Source of the DNA: DATHTS01 sp041940425
Lineage (GTDB): Bacteria > Acidobacteriota > Blastocatellia > Pyrinomonadales > Pyrinomonadaceae
Direction: 5' to 3'
Assembly (NCBI GenBank): GCA_041940425.1
Contig: JBGTSF010000001.1
Coordinates: 74,766 to 138,765, forward strand
Length of the DNA: 64,000 nucleotides
Shown here: positions 19,211-27,868 of the stretch, piece by piece
Position numbering within the stretch: position 1 is the first letter of the stretch
How the letters are laid out: every line of letters begins with the position of its first letter
Translations under genes and position numbers: made by a program
The notes under the pieces: generated by a model
Databases searched by the model: none
The model's input: only the letters and a program-made list of their open reading frames with translations
What the model was told of the DNA's origin: nothing

Positions 19211-20743
19211 TCATTTCGATTTGCTTGCCAGATTGGTTTTTACCGTTTCTATTCGTTTTTGATAAAATTCGAGTTCACTCAAAATCTCCGGCGTTTGCTT
19301 TTCCTTGAGTGCCATTCCGTAAGCCGTACTGAAATATTCCAGAGCGTTTTGCCAATCCTTCATCTTGTAATAAAGATTCGCCACCCATTCATATGAAAGA
19401 TAATCATTCGGATATGCCTCGACTCGTAATTTCGCCGATTTTATCGCGTCTTCTTCGCGTCCCGCTTTGAAAAGCCGGTCGGCTAAAACGGTCATTTCAA
19501 ACGGCTCGAAAATCTGATAATCCGCATCGCGTTTTTTTACTTCTTTATAAATTTCGTAAGCCGTTTCAAAATCTTTATCGCTGATAATTGCAAAAAATTC
19601 TTCCTGCGTCGGCGGTTTCGGTAGAGATTTCTTTCGCGTAATTGAAAGTAAAGTTTTGTCGGGAGAATCTTGATTTAGAAAATTTTTGGCGAAATTATCG
19701 TTTTTCAGATGTGCATCGAAAAAACGCAAAGCGTAATTGCAGATCAATTCATACGCTTTTTGCTTTTTCTTTTCCGGTTCATCAAGCGAAGCGGCAAAAT
19801 TTCGAGCGATAAAATTGTAGGAATTAAATTCCGAGTGCGTTATTTCATCAAAATCGAGCAAAGAAACATCCGCGTAATTTACCGATTCCAGAAATTCATT
19901 TATGCGGAGAACATTGCGGCGAGTCGAAATGAACATAACGGGAACGCGAATTTTATCCGCATCGAAAAACGCCGTCTGTTTGATCTTGTCTTCGTGCATC
20001 GCAATCGAACCGTCGAGACTTAAAACCGCGTCAACATTCGGATTTCGCATCTGCACGAGCATCGCCGCCAGACCGCCCCAACTCCAGCCCATCGTTGCCA
20101 AACGGCTCAGATCAGCTTCGGGAAATTGCTGACTTTGAGCGATCAGAAATTCCATGTCGCGCGCTTCGGCTTCCAAACCGACGGCATTAACAATCGTTTT
20201 GTGATCGAATATACCGACTGCCGGACTCGCCAAAACGAAAAAGCCGCGGCTTGCCAGATATTCAAACAAAACGCTGTTTTCAAACGCCTCGCCCTGCCCG
20301 CCCGCGCCGTAAATAATAACGGGAAATTTTCCATCTGCCGCTTTCGCATCTTTGACGGCATAAGTTTTAGCTCGAAAAATTCGGTCTGCTTCAGCCCCGG
20401 ATTTTGCGCGTCCTGTTAATTCCTTTTTCCAAAACTCCAGATTTTCCTGCTTTTCTTTCTCGGTAATTTCGGCAAGGTTTTCTTCTGTGGGATAAAGTTT
20501 TAGATATTCGGAATATTCAATTCGCGGATTCTTTGAACCGGTCGGATACCAAACGGCAATTTGCATCGGTCTGCCCTGCTTGCCTTGATAACTTCTCGAA
20601 TAATCGTAAGTTTGAATTATTTTGAAACCGACACCGTAGTTTCCTTGCGTTAAATTGCCGGAGAGATTTTGAGCGTTAATTACTCCCGTCATTAGGATTA
20701 TGAATGATATTGTAAAAGTGATTTGGGTTGTTGAATTTCTCAT
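19211..20743 (-). CDS. Secreted alpha/beta hydrolase with C-terminal TPR-like tail
   Basis: Signal peptide ending VINAQ. The hydrolase domain has nucleophile elbow GWSWGG, an oxyanion region 'IIYGAGGQGE', and later histidine in 'DEITHSEF'. The layout resembles dienelactone hydrolase or platelet-activating-factor acetylhydrolase families. The C-terminal 110 residues contain helical repeats (SYEWVANLYYKMKDWQNALEY) like the TPR tails of neighbours. A ribosome site CAGGA lies 6 bases before the ATG at 20743. 510 residues. Confidence 0.87.
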   Translation of the reverse strand: MRNSTTQITFTISFIILMTGVINAQNLSGNLTQGNYGVGFKIIQTYDYSRSYQGKQGRPMQIAVWYPTGSKNPRIEYSEYLKLYPTEENLAEITEKEKQENLEFWKKELTGRAKSGAEADRIFRAKTYAVKDAKAADGKFPVIIYGAGGQGEAFENSVLFEYLASRGFFVLASPAVGIFDHKTIVNAVGLEAEARDMEFLIAQSQQFPEADLSRLATMGWSWGGLAAMLVQMRNPNVDAVLSLDGSIAMHEDKIKQTAFFDADKIRVPVMFISTRRNVLRINEFLESVNYADVSLLDFDEITHSEFNSYNFIARNFAASLDEPEKKKQKAYELICNYALRFFDAHLKNDNFAKNFLNQDSPDKTLLSITRKKSLPKPPTQEEFFAIISDKDFETAYEIYKEVKKRDADYQIFEPFEMTVLADRLFKAGREEDAIKSAKLRVEAYPNDYLSYEWVANLYYKMKDWQNALEYFSTAYGMALKEKQTPEILSELEFYQKRIETVKTNLASKSK

Positions 20744-20828
20744 TATTTTCCTGAATTCCTTTTGTTGTCTTGTTTTACTCCTGATAAGAGTTTGTTTAAT
20801 TTTGATTTATCAAAATACTAGCCGTTTT

Positions 20829-21149
20829 TCACCACAGCATAAATTTTCCGCTTTCGATTGTTCCCAGACAATCCCGCATCCCGAAAAATTCCGCCGGAAC
20901 TCTTGTTCCGCTTTCGATTGCCTGCATCGGCGACATTCCGATTTTTGTAACGAACATCTCCAATTCGTCGTGCAGACTGAAACCGGGAAAAACGAGCGGC
21001 ACAGCCAAATCGGTTCTGGGCATCACACGCACACCTTTTCGATGCATTGTGCCGATGTCTTTTGCCGTCAAATCTTTTGCATTCGTCCACGCTTTTAATC
21101 CTTCATTGCTCAGTTTTGACCGCCAATTTTCGAACAACAATATCGGCAA
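20829..21149 (-). pseudogene. Decayed C-terminal fragment of an amidohydrolase
   Basis: The 106-codon frame contains 'VFPGFSLHDELEMFV' and 'MSPMQAIESGTRVPAEFFG', which align with 'VYPGFSLHHELELFV' and 'LSPFDALRAATITPARVL' of the intact amidohydrolase at 13647-15437. The metal-binding N-terminal half is missing. The frame breaks right after ESGK, where the intact gene continues into the return beta-strand. Its first codons overlap the end of the serine hydrolase at 21103. It is a clear relic of a second amidohydrolase copy. Confidence 0.8.
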
Positions 21150-22284
21150 TCCCTGATGCTATACGGTCAACTCCCGCCGTTTTTGTATTTGCAAGCACGA
21201 TTATTGCGATTTTGTCATCGGGAAAGCGGTTGATGATCGCCTGAAATCCCGATACTCCTCCGCCGTGCGTGTAAAGCCGGTGTCCGCGATAGCCGGTTAG
21301 CCACCAGCCGAAACCGTAGCTTACTTTTTCGCCCTTAAATTCTCCGCCCATTTCGAGATTTACTTTTTCTCCGCCGCTCAGTTCAGCCGGAGAAAAGATT
21401 TGCTCGAAACTCGATTTTTTAAGAAGTTTTCCGTTTTCCAAAGCGAGCGCGAATTTCGCCAAATCTTCCGCCGATGAAACAAGTCCGCCCGCCGCGAATC
21501 CGCCCGGAAAATACGGCGCGGGATTTAATTTTTTGTCTTCTAATTGATAACCCGAAGCGCGATTTTTATCTGTGTCCGGCGGTTCGTAATATTTCGTGTT
21601 TTCCATTCCGAGCGGTTTGAAAATCCGCTCGTTCAAAAAATCTTCATAAGATTTCCCGCCGACCGTTTCGACAATCATTCCGAGCAAAATATAGCCCGTA
21701 TTGCTGTATTGAAATCTTTCGCCTCTTTCAAATGATCGAGGCTCGGCTGCCAGACGGCGGCGAAATTCCTCTTCCGAAAAAGTGTCGAGATTATCCCGCC
21801 GCAAATCTCTGTTAACGCCCGAAGTATGCGTCAAAAGTTGCCGGACGGTTATTTCCCGGTATTTTTCCGGCAGCCATTCGAGATATTTTATCGCCTTTTC
21901 ATCAAGCGCGATTTTGCCTTCTTCGACCAGCATCATTATTGCTATTGTCGTAAAAGGTTTTGTTACGGATGCGATTTGGTAACGGGTTTGCGGTGAGGCG
22001 GCGTATTCGGATTCGACATTTGCCAAACCGTAACTTTTCAGGAAAAAGATTTTGCCGTTTTTAACAACCGCAATGGAAAGGCTGGAGATTTCAGGCTTTT
22101 TACTTACGGAAGTCAGGTATTCATCAATTTGTTGAACAGAAGATTTTTCTTCATCAAACGAATAATCATCCCGCGAAGATGAAACATTCTGACCGCAGGC
22201 TATTATCGAAAGCAAAGATATTGAAAGAAAAATCTTTATTACAAATCGGCTTTTCGGGTGGATATTTTTTTCAGTTCTTAGCAT
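21103..22284 (-). CDS. Serine hydrolase (beta-lactamase fold), predicted lipoprotein
   Basis: PF00144 domain with ASVTKPFTT nucleophile motif, YSNTGY second motif and late 'HGGGVSGF' motif (the H/KTG equivalent), so it is catalytically complete. A lipobox SIIAC places lipid attachment at Cys30. 393 residues without TPR. The ATG at 22284 overlaps the stop of a decayed HEAT-repeat gene, so it was probably translationally coupled to a gene that is now broken. No other strong ribosome site is visible. Confidence 0.88.
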   Translation of the reverse strand: MLRTEKNIHPKSRFVIKIFLSISLLSIIACGQNVSSSRDDYSFDEEKSSVQQIDEYLTSVSKKPEISSLSIAVVKNGKIFFLKSYGLANVESEYAASPQTRYQIASVTKPFTTIAIMMLVEEGKIALDEKAIKYLEWLPEKYREITVRQLLTHTSGVNRDLRRDNLDTFSEEEFRRRLAAEPRSFERGERFQYSNTGYILLGMIVETVGGKSYEDFLNERIFKPLGMENTKYYEPPDTDKNRASGYQLEDKKLNPAPYFPGGFAAGGLVSSAEDLAKFALALENGKLLKKSSFEQIFSPAELSGGEKVNLEMGGEFKGEKVSYGFGWWLTGYRGHRLYTHGGGVSGFQAIINRFPDDKIAIIVLANTKTAGVDRIASGIADIVVRKLAVKTEQ

Positions 22285-22464
22285 TGCATTTAATGAGTTT
22301 TATTGCTTCGTTCGCGTGTTTTCTAACTTTCAGATTGCTGTCGTTAGCCGCGGCGATCAAAGCATCCAACGCCCGCGCGTCTTTTATCACGCCGGGCGAC
22401 CACGCGGCTTTTCCCGAACGATCGGATATATGAACAAAAATACTATTCCTTTTCTAAACTGCAT
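22271..22464 (-). pseudogene. HEAT-repeat gene reduced to its two ends by internal deletion
   Basis: At 22464 an ATG preceded by AGGAAGGAAA begins a short peptide (MQFRKGIVFLFIYPIV) that stops after 25 codons. In another frame, ending at TGA 22271, is a good HEAT repeat: KDARALDALIAAAND followed by LKVRKHANEAIKLIK. The simplest reading is that a longer HEAT-repeat protein with an N-terminal hydrophobic segment lost its middle, joining start and last repeat out of frame. The end overlaps the start of the serine hydrolase at 22284. Confidence 0.65.
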
Positions 22465-22600
22465 ATCATTTCCTTCCTAAAAATTTATGAATTTTGTCGA
22501 GAACAGTTTGCGAAATGATAACAATCCGGGAGAAAAAAAATCTTGGAAATTCGGAGCGTTTTTGGATGGGAAGTGCGTATTCTATGCGAAAATATTGATT

Positions 22601-23404
22601 TTATTTCAAAGCGGCGCGATATTCGTTCGGAGTCGAACCCGTATAAATCTTGAATGCGTTGGTAAAATGACTCTGATCGTAAAAGCCCGCATCGGTGGAA
22701 ATTTCAGCCAGCGTTTTATCGGTTTCGATCAATTGATGAGCGGCGTATTCGAGCCGCAACTGCCGTATGTAATCACCGACCGAACAGTGAAACCGGCGGC
22801 GGAACGAGCGAGCCAGATGCGACGGGTGAACGCCGATGTTTTCGGCAATGACCGAAAGACCGATCTGAGCGTTAAAATTCGAATGAATAAAATCTTTTGC
22901 GTTTTTTAACATCTGAGATTTGAGCGGTTCGGACGCTTTTTCGTTCTGCCGCGTAATTTCCGCGAGAAGTTCCAGGGTCAAACCCTCGACCGCCATTTTC
23001 GAAACGCTGTCGGCGATGCCGAGTTCCCTGTAAATTTTTTGGATCAGACTGAAATTTTCCGCCGTCCGAATATGTTTTACTTCATCGAGAATTTTCGCCG
23101 GAAAAAACGCAGTTTTTTCCGGCGCGATTTCGATAATCAGACAATGCGCGCCTTCTTTTTGATATTGATTCGAATGAGATTCTCCGGCGGGTTTTAAAAG
23201 TAAATTTTGCGGCAGGCATTCAAATTCGCGCCGTCCGATCGTTTCGATAAACGAGCCGCGCAGAACGCAGACGAGATTCGTGAATTTATGACTGTGGCGT
23301 TCGAGCGACAGATTCGGCTGATGCTTTGTTTCGGTCAACACAAATCCGCTTGTTTCGATCCTCGTCAGGCGTTTTCCCAGAGTTATCGGGCTGAATGTCT
23401 GCAT
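22601..23404 (-). CDS. AraC-family transcriptional regulator
   Basis: Cupin-like sensor in residues 15-110 (ERHSHKFTNLVCVLRG, then PAGESHSNQY), then the C-terminal AraC DNA-binding domain with 'GDYIRQLRLEYAAHQLI' and 'DAGFYDQSHFTNAFKIYTG'. 267 residues. It matches the regulator at 4763-5581 in domain plan and in several motifs (GESH; GFYDQSHFT versus GFFDQSHFT), so the two are paralogues. It stands at the upstream end of the minus-strand hydrolase run, a natural position for its regulator. Effector unknown. Confidence 0.92.
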   Translation of the reverse strand: MQTFSPITLGKRLTRIETSGFVLTETKHQPNLSLERHSHKFTNLVCVLRGSFIETIGRREFECLPQNLLLKPAGESHSNQYQKEGAHCLIIEIAPEKTAFFPAKILDEVKHIRTAENFSLIQKIYRELGIADSVSKMAVEGLTLELLAEITRQNEKASEPLKSQMLKNAKDFIHSNFNAQIGLSVIAENIGVHPSHLARSFRRRFHCSVGDYIRQLRLEYAAHQLIETDKTLAEISTDAGFYDQSHFTNAFKIYTGSTPNEYRAALK

Positions 23405-23510
23405 ATCTTTTCTTATTTATAAATACACCGCGGGTTTCAATTTTATGACGATTAATACGAAATACTGGTTGGAAAGGTTGGAAAAAAACGCAGTGAGCTT
23501 TATTAAATTC

Positions 23511-26300
23511 CTACTTAAAATTCTCGATCAAAACAATATCCGAATTATATTCTCCGCTGGCAATGGCGAGTTGGTGTCCGTCGGGCGACCATTTAAAACT
23601 CGAAATATGTTCCGACTTCAAATCGGCTACTTTTTGCGGGTCGCCGCCGTCGAGCGAAATTCTCCAGAGAGTCGAGCCGTTTTCGTCATTCTGCACAAAA
23701 TCAATCGCCTTTCCGTCGGGCGACCAATCAAATGTTCCTTCTCTGACCACAGAATCTATAATTTTTACCGGCTGTCCGCCGCTTAGAGGAATTATTTTCA
23801 AAGGCGGCGGCGCGCCCAAATCATCCGCAACCGAAAGATAAACTATATATTTGCCGTCCGGCGAAATTTTATGTCCGTAAATCCGGTCTTCGATTATTTT
23901 CTCGGGATTGCCGCCTTCGACCGGCATTTTCCAAAGCGAAGCGTCATCCTTGGCAAAAATTATCCATTTGCTGTCGGGCGTTATCTGCGGAAACGAAAGA
24001 CCGATGTTTCCCTGCAATTCCGTCTGCCCGCTTCCGTCGGCATTCATCCGCCAGATACTCCAGCCGACTTTGCGGTTTGTCTCATAAATGATGTATCTCC
24101 CGTCCGCCGTTGCCGCCGAATGCGTTTCGAATGCTTCATCGAAAGTAAGCTGTTGTTTATCGCTTCCGTCCGACGAAATCGCCCATAAATCGTTGTTGCC
24201 GCCCTCGTTGCCGGTATGTATTATTTTTCCGTCGGGCGTCCATGATAAAGTTTCGCTGGACAAACTTCGGGCGGTAATCTGTCTGGCTTTTTCCATATCT
24301 TCGCCCGGCACGACCCAGATGCCGGAACTGAGATTTGAAATTCCGGTTATTAAAAATTGAGAATTTTTATCAATGCTGACCTTGCCGTAATCATTCAGAT
24401 CATTGGTTATTTTCTTCGCCTCGCCGCCCGGAAAACTTATCTTCCAGATTTGATTGGGGCTTGCCGGCGCGGAAGCGAAATCCCGTCCCGCGATTAGCAG
24501 CGCGCGGCTGTCGGGAAGCCAGCAGATCGAAGGAATATTCCGCCATCTTTCGGGCGTGATGCGGCTCTCGGTTTTAGTTGCCAGATCATAACTTTCCACG
24601 TAAACGAAGTAACCTTTGTCGTCTTGCCCGTAAAACGAAAAAGCGATCGTTTTGCCGTCCTGCGACCACACAGCATCTCTGACTGAGGTCGTCATATCCC
24701 GCCGGACTACCTGTTCTTCGCCCGTTCCGTCCGAATTCGCAACAATCAAAACTTTTTCTTTTTTGTCGGGATAAACCCGCAGGAAAACCATCCGTTTACC
24801 GTCGGGCGAAAAACTGACCGCGCTGTCCACGTCATCGAGAATCTTTTTCGGCTCGCCGCCGAGCGTAGAAATTTTATACAGCGATTTCAGACGAACTCCT
24901 TTTTCGCCCGCCGTGTAATACACATCGTTTCCGTCCGGCATAAAAGCCGCGCCGAGAAAACTGCCCTTTATTTCCGGCACGAGATCAATAAAAGAATTGG
25001 TCGAAATCTGCCGCAGACGAAGACTGATTTTTCCCGAATTTTTGTAAAGAAAAACGATATTTTTTCCGTCCGGCGAGATAACCGGCTCAAACGACTGACC
25101 GTTGTTTGTAATCCTGGTCAGTTTGATCGGCGTTTTATTTTCGGCAGTCTCCGATTTACGGTTTACAAAAAGCCGGTAAGCCGCGAATGTAATTCCGCCG
25201 ACTAAAATTAACCCCAAAATAAAAGCGACCAATACGCTGAATTTATTGCGTGTGATTTGATTGACGAGATATTCCGCGCTCGAAACGTTTCCGCTTTTGT
25301 TTTCGATTTCACCCGACCGCGCCGTCGTATGAATACTCGCGACGGTCATTTGCGGTTTTTGAGGATTTAAAATTTCGCCGCCGGTGCTTCGCAAAAGATG
25401 CGGCTGAACCGAACGGTCGAGTTCCGCTTCGGCGTCTATCTGCTGTTTCAGACGCTTTAATTTGCCGAGCAGTTCTTTGGCGGTCTGACAACGCTCTTCG
25501 CGGTCTTTGACGAGCAGTTCGTCAATTATAAACTGAAGCGATTCGGGAACGGGCTGGATAAATTTGACGAGCGGCGGCGGCTGTTTTTCAAGAATCGAAA
25601 CGATCGTATGACTTGTCGTTTCGCCCTCGAAAGGAACTCGCCCGGCAAGCATTTCATAAAACACAACGCCCAGACTCCAGATGTCCGTCCGCGCGTCAAC
25701 GCTCCTGCCTCTGGCTTGTTCGGGCGACATATAATTGACCGTTCCCATCACCGTGCCGGGATTTGTCAAAACTTTCGTGTTGGCTTCGAGATCAATCGCC
25801 GAATCTGTTTCGGACGGCTTGGCTAAACCGAAATCCAGAATTTTTACATAACCGTCGCGCCGGAGCATTATATTTTCCGGTTTTATATCGCGGTGAACGA
25901 TTCCCGCTTCGTGCGCGGCGACCAAGGCGGAAGCCGTCTGGATAACGACATCCAAAATTTCGCCTAAGTTTATTTTTTCTTTTTCGAGAAAAGCGTGGAG
26001 AGTTTCGCCGTCAACAAATTCGGAAACAAAATAATGAAGCGTTTTTTCTTCCGTTTCCAGTTTGCCGAATTCGTAAAGCGTCAGAATATGCGGGTGATTC
26101 AGTGCCGAAACCGAACGGACTTCCTGTATAAAACGGTTTCTCAATTTTTCATCGGAATTAAAATCGGACGAGAGAAATTTGATCGCCGCCAGACGGTTTA
26201 ATTCCGTATCCCGCGCCAGATAAACTTCGCCCATTCCGCCCGTGCCGAGCAGTTTTTCGATCTCGTATTTTCCAAGCTTAAAGCCTTTTTCCAATAACAT
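23511..26300 (-). CDS. Membrane Ser/Thr protein kinase with TolB-like PD40 propeller
   Basis: A complete N-terminal kinase domain (G-loop GTGGMGEVYLA, AIKFL lysine, HRDIKPEN catalytic loop, DFG, GTVNYMSPEQARG activation segment), a single membrane span near the middle (FSVLVAFILGLILVGGITFA) and a C-terminal WD40/PD40 propeller with repeated 'SPDGKxIxF' blades. This kinase-propeller form is common in Acidobacteriota. The kinase faces the cytoplasm and the propeller the periplasm. ATG at 26300 is chosen because upstream in-frame codons reach an ATG (26408) that lies in the terminator of fbaB. About 929 residues. Confidence 0.92.
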   Translation of the reverse strand: MLLEKGFKLGKYEIEKLLGTGGMGEVYLARDTELNRLAAIKFLSSDFNSDEKLRNRFIQEVRSVSALNHPHILTLYEFGKLETEEKTLHYFVSEFVDGETLHAFLEKEKINLGEILDVVIQTASALVAAHEAGIVHRDIKPENIMLRRDGYVKILDFGLAKPSETDSAIDLEANTKVLTNPGTVMGTVNYMSPEQARGRSVDARTDIWSLGVVFYEMLAGRVPFEGETTSHTIVSILEKQPPPLVKFIQPVPESLQFIIDELLVKDREERCQTAKELLGKLKRLKQQIDAEAELDRSVQPHLLRSTGGEILNPQKPQMTVASIHTTARSGEIENKSGNVSSAEYLVNQITRNKFSVLVAFILGLILVGGITFAAYRLFVNRKSETAENKTPIKLTRITNNGQSFEPVISPDGKNIVFLYKNSGKISLRLRQISTNSFIDLVPEIKGSFLGAAFMPDGNDVYYTAGEKGVRLKSLYKISTLGGEPKKILDDVDSAVSFSPDGKRMVFLRVYPDKKEKVLIVANSDGTGEEQVVRRDMTTSVRDAVWSQDGKTIAFSFYGQDDKGYFVYVESYDLATKTESRITPERWRNIPSICWLPDSRALLIAGRDFASAPASPNQIWKISFPGGEAKKITNDLNDYGKVSIDKNSQFLITGISNLSSGIWVVPGEDMEKARQITARSLSSETLSWTPDGKIIHTGNEGGNNDLWAISSDGSDKQQLTFDEAFETHSAATADGRYIIYETNRKVGWSIWRMNADGSGQTELQGNIGLSFPQITPDSKWIIFAKDDASLWKMPVEGGNPEKIIEDRIYGHKISPDGKYIVYLSVADDLGAPPPLKIIPLSGGQPVKIIDSVVREGTFDWSPDGKAIDFVQNDENGSTLWRISLDGGDPQKVADLKSEHISSFKWSPDGHQLAIASGEYNSDIVLIENFK

Positions 26301-26406
26301 ACGCGGCTTGGAATCTGCATTTATAAAATCCCGTTTCCTTTCTTTGAATAAAGACACCGGCAAACGGAATTTTCTGACAATTTTTGAGGTGTGCTTACTA
26401 AGAAAC

Positions 26407-26434
26407 AAAAAGGCAACCGATCGGTTGCCTTTTT
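26407..26434 (-). terminator. Rho-independent terminator of fbaB
   Basis: A perfect 28-bp palindrome (AAAAAGGCAACCGA and its complement) ending in a T-rich tract on the minus strand, 31 bases after the fbaB stop. The kinase gene begins beyond it and so needs its own promoter between 26300 and 26406. Confidence 0.85.
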
Positions 26435-26465
26435 AACTTTTTATAAGGAATTCATTTTTGACGAC

Positions 26466-27542
26466 CTAAGCGACGGTAACTTCTTTCGTCAAATAAACGT
26501 CCTGAATCGCATTTAAAAGTTCCACGCCTTCATTGGTCGGACGCTGAAACGCTTTGCGTCCCGAAATTAAACCCGTTCCGCCGCCGCGCTTGTTGATAAC
26601 GGCAGTGCGGACAGCCGCCGCCAGATCGCCCGCGCCTTTTGATTCGCCGCCCGAATTAATCAAACCGCAACGTCCCATATAGCAATTTGCTACCTGATAA
26701 CGCACGAGATCAATCGGATTATCGGAAGTCAGATCGGTATAGACTTTCGGATTCGTTTTGCCGTAACTGCTCTCGATATTGAGCGCGTTGTAGCCGCCGT
26801 TTTTGGTCGGCAGTTTCTGCTTGATGATGTCCGCCTGAATCGTTACGCCGAGATGATTCGCCTGTCCGGTCAGATCGGCGGCATCGTGCATATCGCCTTC
26901 CGGGGTTTTGAATTGCGAATTTCTCAGGTAGCACCAGAGAATCGTCGCCATCCCGAGTTCGTGCGCGTAGGCAAAGGCTTCGGCGATTTCCGTGATCTGT
27001 CTGCCCGATTCTTCCGAGCCGAAATAGACGGTCGCGCCGACTGCCACCGCGCCCATATTCCGCGCCTGTTCGATCGTGCCGAAAAGAATCTGGTCGAATT
27101 TATTCGGGTAGGTCAAAAGCTCGTTGTGATTGATCTTGACGATAAACGGTATCTTATGCGCGTATTTCCGCGCGACCGCGCCGAGAACGCCGTAGGTCGA
27201 AGCGACGGCGTTACAGCCGCCTTCGATGGCGAGTTCGACGATGTTTTTCGGGTCGAAAAGTTTCGGATTCGGCGCGAACGACGCGCCGCCCGAATGCTCG
27301 ATGCCCTGATCTACGGGCAGGATCGAAAGATAGCCCGTTCCCGCAAGCCTGCCGTTATTAAAAAGCGTCTGGAGCGAGCGCAGGACGTTCGGATTTCTGT
27401 CCGAATCCAGCCACACGCGGTCAACGAAATCGCCGCCCGGCAAATAAAGATCGTCCTTTGAAATTTTCGGATTCGAATATCCTAAAAGAGTTTCCGCATC
27501 GTCGCCTAAAAGTTCCTGTATCTTACTGTAATCAACAGCCAT
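26466..27542 (-). CDS. fbaB: Fructose-bisphosphate aldolase class I, DhnA/FbaB type
   Basis: Cleaves fructose 1,6-bisphosphate to dihydroxyacetone phosphate and glyceraldehyde 3-phosphate by a Schiff-base mechanism in glycolysis/gluconeogenesis. The motifs 'LSILPVDQGIEHSGGASF' and 'PFIVKINHNELL' and the glycine-rich phosphate-binding end are those of the archaeal-type FbaB family. Length 358 is normal. GGAG lies 9 bases before ATG at 27542. It is monocistronic: a promoter-like TATAAT lies upstream and a strong terminator downstream. Other glycolytic genes in the window are gpmI and eno. Confidence 0.95.
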   Translation of the reverse strand: MAVDYSKIQELLGDDAETLLGYSNPKISKDDLYLPGGDFVDRVWLDSDRNPNVLRSLQTLFNNGRLAGTGYLSILPVDQGIEHSGGASFAPNPKLFDPKNIVELAIEGGCNAVASTYGVLGAVARKYAHKIPFIVKINHNELLTYPNKFDQILFGTIEQARNMGAVAVGATVYFGSEESGRQITEIAEAFAYAHELGMATILWCYLRNSQFKTPEGDMHDAADLTGQANHLGVTIQADIIKQKLPTKNGGYNALNIESSYGKTNPKVYTDLTSDNPIDLVRYQVANCYMGRCGLINSGGESKGAGDLAAAVRTAVINKRGGGTGLISGRKAFQRPTNEGVELLNAIQDVYLTKEVTVA

Positions 27543-27594
27543 TCAAATAATCTCCTATTTAATAAAAATTTAATAAAAAAGCGTAGTTTGGCGA

Positions 27595-27600
27595 ATTATA
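27595..27600 (-). promoter_or_regulatory. Putative -10 box for fbaB
   Basis: A perfect TATAAT on the minus strand, 53 bases upstream of the fbaB start. No convincing -35 hexamer is seen at 16-18 bases, so support is limited. Confidence 0.35.
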
Positions 27601-27721
27601 ACATAAAAATTATAAACCGATTAAAAGCCTTCAAGGGCGGATTTAACTCTTTATTTACTGAATTTAACATTTTTGGCGCGGCTGAAAGTTCGGTTTTTAT
27701 TTAAATTTATCCGATTTTTTG

Positions 27722-27751
27722 TTGATTTGCCGAAATTATTTGGTGTAAAAT
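27722..27751 (+). promoter_or_regulatory. Putative promoter for the first DUF3857 gene
   Basis: TTGATT (27722-27727), an 18-base spacer and TAAAAT (27746-27751), about 118 bases before the start at 27869. The 326-base divergent gap 27543-27868 otherwise holds only AT-rich sequence and short GC-rich patches; I see no gene in it. Confidence 0.35.
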
Positions 27752-27868
27752 GCACGCGATAAAATGTTCAATTTTGCCGCCTGCAAGCTCAGAATACGGC
27801 TGTAACATTCGTCGTAATATCGCCGCGTTGGCGCGGCTTGACCCGAAGTAAATGAGGTAAAATTAAAT

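Noticed and set aside
22625..22643. T-arm-like ttcggagtcgaacccg as part of a tRNA
   Set aside because: It lies inside the AraC coding region and no acceptor or anticodon arm can be built around it.
26301..26408. 36-residue N-terminal extension of the Ser/Thr kinase
   Set aside because: The far start codon lies within the fbaB terminator, and the extension has no kinase-family similarity.
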